DNA of 30,672 bases from JAWXBT01 sp964523015. Its GTDB lineage: Bacteria > Bdellovibrionota_C > UBA2361 > J135. Where the stretch lies: assembly GCA_964523015.1 (NCBI GenBank), contig CAZFXN010000037.1, positions 1-30,672 of the forward strand. Reading direction: 5' to 3'. Under the pieces are notes generated by a model. It was not told the origin of the DNA. It saw nothing but the letters and a program-made list of their open reading frames with translations, and ran no database searches. Shown piece after piece: positions 24,527 to 30,672 of this stretch (positions within the stretch are counted from its first letter, which is position 1; every line of letters starts with the position of its first letter). The position numbers were made by a program, and so were the translations under genes.

Positions 24527-26254
24527 CTACAAAAAGACTTTTTCTCTAATCTTCCAGTACCGCTCCTGTTTTCGGGCAATGATAAATAAAGGCAAGCGAA
24601 AGGCCTCTTTATGCTCTAAGGCCTCATTAATACTCTGAATATCGAGCCGTTTCTCAGGGAGGCGATTATGCATCCGGCAAAAATTATAGTGAAAAACTTT
24701 GGCATCATTTGGAGATTCAAAAAAATATACTTCACTCAGAGATTGAGCATTAAGATCATAATAGCGAATTTCTAGCCGCTCTAATCCCTTTTTGTCGACC
24801 TTTTTTTCAAAGGTTATACTATCTGGGCGCATGACATGGGTATCTTTAAACATTAATGCTTGTTTCAGTTTAGCCTCATCATCAAGAAAGATAGTAGAGC
24901 AGTTAGTACATCGACTAGCGTCAAGATTGTTCTCTGTGCCACACCGTTCACAGTTTTTAGATCTGTACCGAAATCCACACGGTACTAATTCTCCTGTAGT
25001 AGGATCTTCTGTTGCTGCCTGACAGGTGTTGCCAAAGTGCTCAATTAAAATTCCCTGCTCACTAATTATCCCCCAAAAATTATTATCGTGCTCACAGCTA
25101 GGGCAGGGGATTTTAACTGTAACTGCCTCTTCCGTTGGCTTTCTTTCATGAATTACTGGACTAAAAATATCATGGGGAACCCCAGTATAATCTAATACTA
25201 GGCAATCTGTTTTTCCCTCATAGAGGCGAAGGCCTCGTCCAACGATCTGTTGGTACAGACTTACTGATTCGGTTGGGCGTAAGATTGCAATCAGATCTAC
25301 ATGTGGTGCGTCAAAACCGGTAGTAAGGACTGAAACATTGACCAGAAATTTAATCTTTTGAGCTTTGAACTTTGCAACTACAGCGTCTCTTTCATCACTT
25401 GGGGTATCTCCAACAACAAGGGCGGCATTCCCCTCAGGCAGATAATTTAAAATTTCAGCAGCATGACGCACTGAGGCAGTGAATATAATTACTCCTTTAC
25501 GATCCTTAGATAATTCAACGATATTTTGAATGATTACTGGAGTGATTCGTGATTGATCTTTTAAAATTGCCTCTATCTCTTTTAGCTCGAAAGTTTGCTT
25601 CCCTGATTGGAGTTTCAGAGTGGAAAAATCGTAACTAGCTACTGGCGCATCAATCTGTACAGGTTGGGTCAAATAACCATTCTCAATCATCTGACGTAGT
25701 GAGAGGTCATAGATGCATCTACCAAATAATCTTGGCTCATGAGAGCAGATAAATCCTTGGCTATTATACTGATAGATCCAACCACTATCTAACCGATAGG
25801 GGGTAGCAGTAAGACCAAGGATGCAAAGTTGAGGATTATTGCTACGGATTTTTTGAATTACCTGAGCATACTGAGTGTCATCCTCAGTAGAAACTCGGTG
25901 ACATTCATCAATAACTAATAAAGAAAAATCCTTAAAAAAATCGCGGGAAGCACGAGCCACTGATTGAATACTTCCAAAGATAACTTTATCACTACTATCT
26001 TTTTGGTTGAGTCCGGCAGAATAAATTCCTGCCTCTAATTCATAAGATATAAATTTCGCATGATTTTGCTCTACAAGCTCTTTTACATGAGCTAACACCA
26101 GCACTCGTCCACGAGCAATCTTTGCTAATTCTGCAATAATTAAACTTTTGCCTGCGCCAGTAGGCAGCACTATGACAGCAGGAGTTCGTGATTTCCTAAA
26201 ATGTGTTAGCGTAGCATCGACGGCTTCTTGTTGGTATGGTCTTAGAGAATACAT
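24527..26254 (-). CDS. radD: RadD (YejH) superfamily 2 DNA repair helicase
   Basis: RadD is a RecA- and SSB-associated SF2 ATPase involved in recombinational repair of double-strand breaks in E. coli. The 575 residues match its length (586) and are co-linear: LRPYQQEAVDATL (4-16), Walker A LPTGAGKSL (30-38), DECH box (116-119), GLTATPYRLDSGWIYQ, VLTTGFDAPHVDLIAILRP, and QQIVGRGLRL. The four-Cys zinc module is CERCGTENNLDASRCTNC, and the C-terminus is YWKIREKVF. The ATG at 26254 reproduces the family N-terminus. The longer GTG form (26308) adds 18 residues that do not fit, even though an AAGGAG lies inside that stretch. An IS66 fragment lies 76 bp upstream, so the native promoter may have been displaced. 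Confidence 0.94.
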   Translation of the reverse strand: MYSLRPYQQEAVDATLTHFRKSRTPAVIVLPTGAGKSLIIAELAKIARGRVLVLAHVKELVEQNHAKFISYELEAGIYSAGLNQKDSSDKVIFGSIQSVARASRDFFKDFSLLVIDECHRVSTEDDTQYAQVIQKIRSNNPQLCILGLTATPYRLDSGWIYQYNSQGFICSHEPRLFGRCIYDLSLRQMIENGYLTQPVQIDAPVASYDFSTLKLQSGKQTFELKEIEAILKDQSRITPVIIQNIVELSKDRKGVIIFTASVRHAAEILNYLPEGNAALVVGDTPSDERDAVVAKFKAQKIKFLVNVSVLTTGFDAPHVDLIAILRPTESVSLYQQIVGRGLRLYEGKTDCLVLDYTGVPHDIFSPVIHERKPTEEAVTVKIPCPSCEHDNNFWGIISEQGILIEHFGNTCQAATEDPTTGELVPCGFRYRSKNCERCGTENNLDASRCTNCSTIFLDDEAKLKQALMFKDTHVMRPDSITFEKKVDKKGLERLEIRYYDLNAQSLSEVYFFESPNDAKVFHYNFCRMHNRLPEKRLDIQSINEALEHKEAFRLPLFIIARKQERYWKIREKVFL

Positions 26255-26329
26255 TGGAAGCTTATAGCTTAAATGACAGAGATCTAAAACTGATCTTCTC
26301 CTTAACACATTTCACTATCTAATATTTTA

Positions 26330-26491
26330 CTAGCTAATGTGTCCAGGATTTCGGGGAGGTTCAAACACTATCTTTGATAGTGGATTCAGCTTAATTTCGC
26401 TCCTCACCTCCCCAAGTAATCCACTAAACGATTTACGCATATCTACTGGGTGGTTGTAGGCTAAAATCTCGTGACTCCTAAAATCAAACAT
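26330..26491 (-). pseudogene. tnpB: Truncated IS66 TnpB (53 codons)
   Basis: The frame begins with an ATG at 26491 that overlaps the tnpA stop codon, the normal IS66 arrangement. The 53-residue product contains HEILAYNHPVDMRKSF and IKLNPLSKIVF, matching the conserved IS66 Orf2 start ('..PVDMRKSFDGL...LxPLSG..F'). It then runs into unrelated residues (EPPRNPGHIS) and stops. A normal TnpB is about 115 residues, so the 3' half is deleted. Confidence 0.82.
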
Positions 26492-26762
26492 CTAATTCTA
26501 GCCTTATTAACTTGACACCAAACAACTTCACCCAGAAATGTTTAGGTTGATATCTATTCTCAACGGGTACTTTAATAAAATTAGGGCTCTTCTTACTTAG
26601 CAACTTATGCCATTTGCAAAAACATGACGTGCTTATCCCTACTTTTCGACAGTAGGCACTCCTCGATCTATAGATTTCACTACTATCGTACTCATCTACG
26701 AATCTTTGCCACTCCAAACGGCTGCGGTTTCGGATAGGCCGCCTGCTTAACTCATCTTCCAT
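26484..26762 (-). CDS. tnpA: IS66-family accessory protein TnpA
   Basis: A 92-residue protein with the helix-turn-helix of IS66 Orf1: EWQRFVDEYDSSEIYRSRSAYCRKVGISTSCFCKWHKLL. A beta-rich end follows (FIKVPVENR...VKLFGVKLIRLELDV). AAGGAG lies 4-5 nt before the ATG. The gene appears complete and slightly short for the family. Without TnpB and TnpC it cannot support transposition, so it is probably a decaying remnant. Confidence 0.85.
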   Translation of the reverse strand: MEDELSRRPIRNRSRLEWQRFVDEYDSSEIYRSRSAYCRKVGISTSCFCKWHKLLSKKSPNFIKVPVENRYQPKHFWVKLFGVKLIRLELDV

Positions 26763-26951
26763 CTGACTCCTTCTTTTTTAAAGAATCAGATCCTTACATC
26801 ACCCATGTCTTTCAAAATAGGACGTTAAATTTTGACCGCTTACGGAATCAACAATAAAGCGAACCAAATATGTTACTTAGAAAACTTGTATATAAAAATA
26901 TAAAAACTAGAGTCATCAACTAGATATTTACAACAAGTGAGATGACTTCCG

Positions 26952-27782
26952 ATGAAAGTAAAATTAGCGTTGATACAAATGGCCGTGCTCGCAGGAGAAG
27001 TCGCCTCCAATCTTGAGAAAGCTAGACGATATGTTGAGAAAGCTGCTAATCAGAATGCTGATATAGTAATTTTTCCCGAGGATTTTTTGACTGGACCGGT
27101 TGGTAAGCATAATAATGGGTTAGTCGATTTTGATAACCAATTCCGCAAAGAGTTTCAGTCTCTGGCTAGAAAGTTTTCCATCGACATTGTTAGTGGTAGT
27201 TGGATTGAGGGGGGTATCTATGGATGGCAAAATGTTTCCTATTATATTGATCATAAAGGAGGCATTAAAGGAAGATATTGCAAGGTCAACCTATGGAAAC
27301 CGGAACGCGCTTATTTAACTCCAGGAAACTCAGTATGTGTTTTCAATTCAAAATTTGGACGTGTGGGCCTTTCTATCTGTTGGGATTTGATGTTTCCAGA
27401 GTTCTTTAGAAGGCTTACTCACAGAGGTGTAAAATTAGTTTTTTGCCCGAGCTATTGGATTACTCGCGATGCAGGAATCGGTCTCAAATGGAACAAGAAA
27501 TCAGAAAAAATGACTGTTAACTCTCTTTGTACTGCCAGAGCAGTGGAAAATGGAGTAGCATTTATTTTTGTTAATGCTGCCGGATTCTTTCACTATCCGG
27601 GGCAAGATCCTGATCCATTAATTGGCCAAACACAAATTACACTTCCATTTCAAGGCTGTATAAAACGAGTCTCCACAAATAAGGAATGTATGCTTTTACA
27701 AGAAATAGATTTGGCAATTCTAAATGACGCTGAACGAGCATATAAAATCAGAAGCGATCTAACGAATGGAATTTTGCAATAG
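26952..27782 (+). CDS. Carbon-nitrogen hydrolase (nitrilase superfamily)
   Basis: A 276-residue amidase-like enzyme that cleaves non-peptide C-N bonds. The catalytic triad is visible: Glu43 in FPEDFLTG, Lys111 in RYCKVNLWKPE and Cys143 in LSICWDLMFPE. The alpha-beta-beta-alpha fold is complete and the length is normal for single-domain members such as omega-amidase or N-carbamoylputrescine amidase. The substrate cannot be assigned: the segments around the pocket (SYWITRDAG, FVNAAGFFHYPG) do not match a subgroup I know. Only a weak GTGAGATG precedes the ATG. The upstream 26844-26951 gap is very AT-rich with several TATAAA-like hexamers but no clear -35. It lies between the IS66 remnant and the toxin-antitoxin genes, so it may be island cargo. 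Confidence 0.88.
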   Translation: MKVKLALIQMAVLAGEVASNLEKARRYVEKAANQNADIVIFPEDFLTGPVGKHNNGLVDFDNQFRKEFQSLARKFSIDIVSGSWIEGGIYGWQNVSYYIDHKGGIKGRYCKVNLWKPERAYLTPGNSVCVFNSKFGRVGLSICWDLMFPEFFRRLTHRGVKLVFCPSYWITRDAGIGLKWNKKSEKMTVNSLCTARAVENGVAFIFVNAAGFFHYPGQDPDPLIGQTQITLPFQGCIKRVSTNKECMLLQEIDLAILNDAERAYKIRSDLTNGILQ

Positions 27783-27897
27783 AACGGTACGAATCAAAAG
27801 TTTCGCACCAATTTAGATTCGACTCAATAATTACTTTAACTCCGCGAAATCTTTTGGGTTCATTTGTTAGGCTACTAAAACAAAGACATCTTTTGTA

Positions 27898-27939
27898 TTG
27901 CAAGACTGTCAAATATATTTTACAATACTATTATGTAAG
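27898..27939 (+). promoter_or_regulatory. Promoter and operator of the first toxin-antitoxin module
   Basis: TTGCAA (27898-27903) and TACAAT (27921-27926) are 17 nt apart. TTACA...TGTAA ends, spanning about 27920-27938, form an interrupted palindrome over the -10 box, a usual place for autorepressor binding by the antitoxin complex. The rest of the 27783-27959 gap shows nothing else. Confidence 0.55.
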
Positions 27940-27959
27940 TCAAGGAGCGTCGCATTATA

Positions 27960-28262
27960 ATGCTTCAGCTAGCGAATGGAAAAGTACCATTTGAGAGTTG
28001 GTATGATCGGCTCGATCATCTGTGGCAGAGAGCAGTAGATGCTCGTCTTACAAGGTTGGCTGTTGGTAACTTTGGGGACCACAAGCCTGTTGGGGATGGA
28101 GTGTTTGAACTTAGAATTCCAAAAGGTCCGGGATTGCGAGTTTACTACGGACTCAAGGGAAAAGAACTTGTTGTTCTAATTGGTGGCGGTGATAAGGGTT
28201 CTCAAAAACGTGACATAATCAAAGCCAAGGAATTATGGAGGAATACTGCAAATGAAAAGTAA
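27960..28262 (+). CDS. Type II toxin, RelE/ParE family (addiction module killer protein)
   Basis: A 100-residue toxin of the RelE/ParE superfamily; the related HigB/RelE proteins cut mRNA on the ribosome. The family core is clear: GKVPFESWYDRL, ARLTRLAVGNFGDHKPVGDGVFELRIPKGPGLRVYY, VLIGGGDKGSQKRDI. It matches the 'addiction module killer' subgroup. The AAGGAG ribosome site (27942-27947) is 12 nt from this ATG but six nt from an in-frame ATT at 27954, so a slightly longer product is possible. The toxin precedes the antitoxin and overlaps it by 11 bp, as usual for this subgroup. Confidence 0.92.
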   Translation: MLQLANGKVPFESWYDRLDHLWQRAVDARLTRLAVGNFGDHKPVGDGVFELRIPKGPGLRVYYGLKGKELVVLIGGGDKGSQKRDIIKAKELWRNTANEK

Positions 28263-28554
28263 AGAGTATAAAATTGGTCTATTGAAGCGTCTTAAAGATC
28301 CAGATTATGCTGCCGGATATTTAGCGGATGTTCTTGAGAGTGAGTCACAGGAGGCTTTTCTGATTGCGGTGAAAAATGTTCTTGAAGCTCGCAAAGCTAA
28401 CATTAGTAAATTTTCAAAAAAGTCTGGATTGTCTCGACAAGCTGTATATCACGCGCTTTCAAAGAGAGGGAATCCGCGACTTTCAACATTGAATCAGATT
28501 CTAAAAGCTGCAGGGTTAAAGATCACTTTTGATTCGGATCGAGAGGCGGTTTAA
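28252..28554 (+). CDS. Type II antitoxin, XRE-family addiction module antidote
   Basis: A 100-residue antidote paired with the preceding toxin. The N-terminal helical part has LKDPDYAAGYLADVLESE.QEAFLIAVKNVLEA, and the C-terminal helix-turn-helix has SKFSKKSGLSRQAVYHALSKRGNPRLSTLNQILKAAGLKI, matching the 'putative addiction module antidote' family. GGAGG inside the toxin's 3' end serves as its ribosome site. It neutralises the toxin and probably represses the operon through the palindrome at the upstream promoter. The following 116-bp gap contains the promoter of the next module. Confidence 0.93.
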   Translation: MKSKEYKIGLLKRLKDPDYAAGYLADVLESESQEAFLIAVKNVLEARKANISKFSKKSGLSRQAVYHALSKRGNPRLSTLNQILKAAGLKITFDSDREAV

Positions 28555-28630
28555 CGGCTTAAATGTTCTGGGACGTAAGTCATCAGAACCATTTACTTAT
28601 TATGCCATAACTAGGCACGCAAAGAAAAGC

Positions 28631-28659
28631 TTGTTATTAGTACCACTATGTGGTATAGT
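28631..28659 (+). promoter_or_regulatory. Promoter with embedded operator of the HigB-HigA module
   Basis: TTGTTA (28631-28636) and TATAGT (28654-28659) are separated by exactly 17 nt. The palindrome TACCACTATGTGGTA (28641-28655) fills the spacer and touches the -10 box, an ideal position for HigA autorepression. Initiation would fall at about 28666-28668, only a few nt before the ATG at 28671, so the mRNA may be nearly leaderless. Confidence 0.65.
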
Positions 28660-28670
28660 TGTAATTAGGG

Positions 28671-28967
28671 ATGGCAATTAAAAACTTCAAAAATAAAGCG
28701 ACCGAGGATGTTAACTACGGACGAATTGCCAAACAAAACCTGAGGTTACTGCCAAAGGAACTACATTCCATTGCGCAAGTGAAGCTTGCAAGGGTAGGAG
28801 CTGCTACTTCGTTGAATGATTTACGAGGATTGCGGGGTAACAGGCTTGAAGCACTCGTTGGGAGTAGAAAAGGACAGTTTAGCATGAGAATCAATGACCA
28901 GTATCGAATATGTTTTCGATGGCAAGGACAAGATGCTTACGATGTTGAAATTGTTGATTACCATTAA
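28671..28967 (+). CDS. higB: HigB-like toxin
   Basis: A 98-residue HigB-family, ribosome-dependent mRNA interferase. The hallmark segment runs ARVGAATSLNDLRG...NRLEALVGSRKGQFSMRINDQYRICFRW and closes with AYDVEIVDYH. It is unrelated at subgroup level to the killer at 27960, so two different modules stand side by side. AGGG abuts the ATG, too near for a normal ribosome site, consistent with a short or absent leader. An N-terminal stretch (FKNKATEDVNYGRIAKQNL) is slightly longer than in typical HigB. Confidence 0.94.
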   Translation: MAIKNFKNKATEDVNYGRIAKQNLRLLPKELHSIAQVKLARVGAATSLNDLRGLRGNRLEALVGSRKGQFSMRINDQYRICFRWQGQDAYDVEIVDYH

Positions 28968-28984
28968 ATTATTGGAGAGTTAAC

Positions 28985-29275
28985 ATGGCCAAAAATAAAA
29001 TTCATTTTACCCCTGTTCATCCTGGCATGGTTCTTCAGGATGAGCTGAACGAGCTCAATATTAGCCAGGCTGTTCTCGCGGAGCACATTGGGGTTTTACC
29101 TAAGACGGTCAATGAGATCTGTCGAGGCAAACGAGGCATCAGTGCTGAAATGGCGATGAAGCTATCGCAAGCTCTGGGAGCTAGCCCGCAGTTTTGGTTG
29201 AGCCTTCAAAACAATTGGGAGATCAGCCAAGTAAAATCGCCGAATATCAAATCTATTGAGAAAATTGCTGCTTAG
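28985..29275 (+). CDS. higA: HigA-like antitoxin
   Basis: A 96-residue XRE-family antitoxin: FTPVHPGMVLQDELNELNISQAVLAEHIGVLPKTVNEICRGKRGISAEMAMKLSQALGASPQFWLSLQ is the diagnostic HigA layout (HPGxxLxxE, helix-turn-helix, PxFWLxLQ). GGAGAG precedes the ATG with good spacing, 17 bp after higB stops. The operon order toxin > antitoxin is typical of hig loci. Its stop codon TAG overlaps the opposing stop of the DUF4041 gene (shared TTAG at 29272-29275). Confidence 0.95.
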   Translation: MAKNKIHFTPVHPGMVLQDELNELNISQAVLAEHIGVLPKTVNEICRGKRGISAEMAMKLSQALGASPQFWLSLQNNWEISQVKSPNIKSIEKIAA

Positions 29276-30573
29276 GTGGTATGTGGCATAACGCCTTCTG
29301 TGGCACCGAGAAGTTGCTTGCGGCGGTCAAGAGTTTGCCGGTACTCCATTGCTTCCGCCAAATCTTGAAACGAAAGTAACTCCCCAGCTAGTTCCGCAAG
29401 GTGTCCCTTGGCGACAGCTGGAGTTGCATGGAAGAATTCACGTCGGAGATTAATCAGGTTGCATCGTTGAGGCGCAAGGCGCGTATGCATCGCTGTTTCA
29501 ATGCCAACAGCGTCATTTGAGAAGAACAGTGCGTGCACATCAAAGTTGAAGGGGACGGAGGCATCACTAAGTTCTCGGATGCGATCCATTGGATCTAAGC
29601 GCCTGGTCATTCCAACCTTCACTAGCGACTCTCCAAAAGATCCAATATTTGAAATTACGTACACATACCCAGCCCGAATGTTCGCTGCTCGATAGTCCAC
29701 GTCTTGAATGGCTCTTTCTACGTCGGCTAGTTGCTCAGAGATGCGTTGAGCGCCTTCTGTATCGCCTTTGGCTTGCAGCGCACTGAGAGCGTTCAAGTAA
29801 TGCTGCCTCTCCTTATCTAGCCGGACCTTCTCTCGCTCAAGTTCTTGCTGGGCCTTGCGTTCTTCTTTCAGGCGCTCGCGTTCAGCTCTCTCTTGTTCTT
29901 TCTCTTCAGCCTGCTTCTGCAGGAAGTCAGCGGATAGCTGGAGTTCTTGGACTCGCAGCTTGAAATACGCCGGTGAGATACGGATGTGCATTGTCTTCCC
30001 GAGCTTGGCTATCGTATCTGACACCTTTGTAAGGCGATCAATAGCACTCTGCATTTTGTACGGTTTAAGGCTTCGTACAAGGTTATCCGCTTCAGCGTTG
30101 AAGGCGCGCAATAATAGCTTTGAGAAGTCACGCACCATTGCGCGACCTTCAGATTCTGAGCCATTGACTGTCCAAGAAGTTGCAGCGAGAACGGCGCCTC
30201 CGTCCTTACGATTCATGGACTTGATCTGGTCTTGCAGTGCTAACAGCTGAGATTGGTATGCAACCGCATCCGATAGTGGGTGCGAGTAAGAATAGACGCC
30301 AGCTTCTTGAAGGATTACCGCGTCCTCAGTCGCTACGATTTGTTGCGCTACAGTTGCTAATTGCTGATTGAGGGAGCTTAGGCGCTCATGGCTATCTCTG
30401 ACCTCAGACTCAATCTTATTCTTGCGCTCATTAAGCTCAAGGATAGTGAGCCCACCAAGCTCTCTGAGCTGAGCATGCGCTTGATCTCTCTGCTGAATGG
30501 TCAACTCAAGATCTCATAGAAGCTGCGCCGCAAACTTTCGTGCACCAAAGAACGGAATTTTTTGGGTGTTCAT
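29272..30573 (-). pseudogene. DUF4041 / T5orf172 (GIY-YIG-like) protein with in-frame TGA near the start
   Basis: The original start is almost certainly the ATG at 30573, with GGGGGAG 7 nt before it. The first codons read MNTQKIPFFGARKFAAQLL and then TGA (30516-30514). The same frame continues for 413 more codons without interruption and a restart is possible at TTG 30504. The long product has a coiled coil, then the DUF4041 core (LQEAGVYSYSHPLSDAVAYQSQL, AATSWTVNGSESEGRAM, LLLRAFNAEAD, ISPAYFKLRVQELQLSADF), a charged helix, and a T5orf172 domain (AGYVYVISNIGSFGESLVKVGMTRR...FHATP). Such proteins are phage- or island-borne with unknown role. GC content here is about 50%, above the rest of the window, suggesting transfer. 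TGA is used as a normal stop elsewhere in the window. Confidence 0.85.
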
Positions 30574-30672
30574 TCTTTAACTCCCCCGAGAAGCCATGGT
30601 AATAGTTCGGTAAAAGCTAACGCCTCAGGCGATTTGCGGCGCGTAGTGACGTCAAATCGGCCTTATTGTTAA

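Larger units (their letters stand above)
26330..26843 (-). mobile_element. IS66-family insertion sequence remnant
   Basis: The left end is visible as GTAAGCGG on the minus strand starting at 26843, the typical IS66 terminal sequence, about 80 bp before tnpA. Then come tnpA and the first part of tnpB; the rest of tnpB, tnpC and the right end are missing. tnpB-like sequence ends near 26365. The target duplication cannot be checked because the other end is lost. Confidence 0.82.

Noticed and set aside
26255..26308. Longer GTG start for radD (18 extra residues)
   Set aside because: The extra residues do not fit the family, and the AAGGAG in this stretch is inside the extension with no start codon at proper spacing. 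The ATG at 26254 reproduces the known N-terminus.
29272..30573. Alternative genetic code (TGA as sense)
   Set aside because: tyrS and tnpA end naturally at TGA in good context, and only one gene has an internal TGA.

Overview
The window is about 30.7 kb of AT-rich bacterial DNA with dense, mostly operon-like coding. Several genes point to a Gram-negative, proteobacterium-like organism: a close RadD (YejH) homologue, a YacG zinc protein, a DUF1285-type protein, NtrB/NtrC-like signalling proteins and a mitochondrial-type aconitase. A delta-proteobacteria-like or related uncultivated lineage seems most likely to me. This is inference from gene families only, since there is no rRNA in the window.

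Region 1 (1-9.3 kb) is housekeeping. It holds the 3' part of an aconitase, a 3-hydroxyacyl-CoA dehydrogenase facing it, a solo MreB, an LPTM/UPF0104-type membrane protein behind a tRNA-Lys(UUU) gene, an unrecognised 198-aa protein, and a compact minus-strand operon tyrS > DUF1285-like > Smr > polytopic GT-C-like membrane protein. Two hairpin-forming inverted repeats (4643-4714 and 4722-4778) and a related one (2303-2363) lie in the gaps.

Region 2 (9.3-16.5 kb) holds a large membrane histidine kinase, ribosomal protein L33 (rpmG), and a 721-aa protein with the full layout of a P1B-type metal-transport ATPase but with every catalytic motif lost. Around a yacG pair there are two related small proteins of an uncharacterised FSFENVCE-type family. 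One of these appears to have a roughly 365-nt, very T-rich leader that begins with a GC-rich hairpin.

Region 3 (16.5-26.3 kb) holds a SufS-type cysteine desulfurase without other suf genes, a sigma-54 response regulator with a GAFTHA loop, an exported MORN-repeat protein, an unrecognised 641-aa protein starting at TTG, an RGG-tailed DEAD-box helicase and RadD.

Region 4 (26.3 kb to the end) is an accessory island. It has an IS66 remnant with tnpA, a truncated tnpB and one terminal inverted repeat, then a nitrilase-superfamily hydrolase and two consecutive type II toxin-antitoxin modules (RelE/ParE killer with XRE antidote, then HigB-HigA). It ends with a DUF4041/T5orf172 protein of higher GC content, whose natural start is cut off by an in-frame TGA. 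The strongest candidate for something undescribed is the catalytically dead P-type ATPase homologue. The T-rich leader with its small paralogous proteins comes next.
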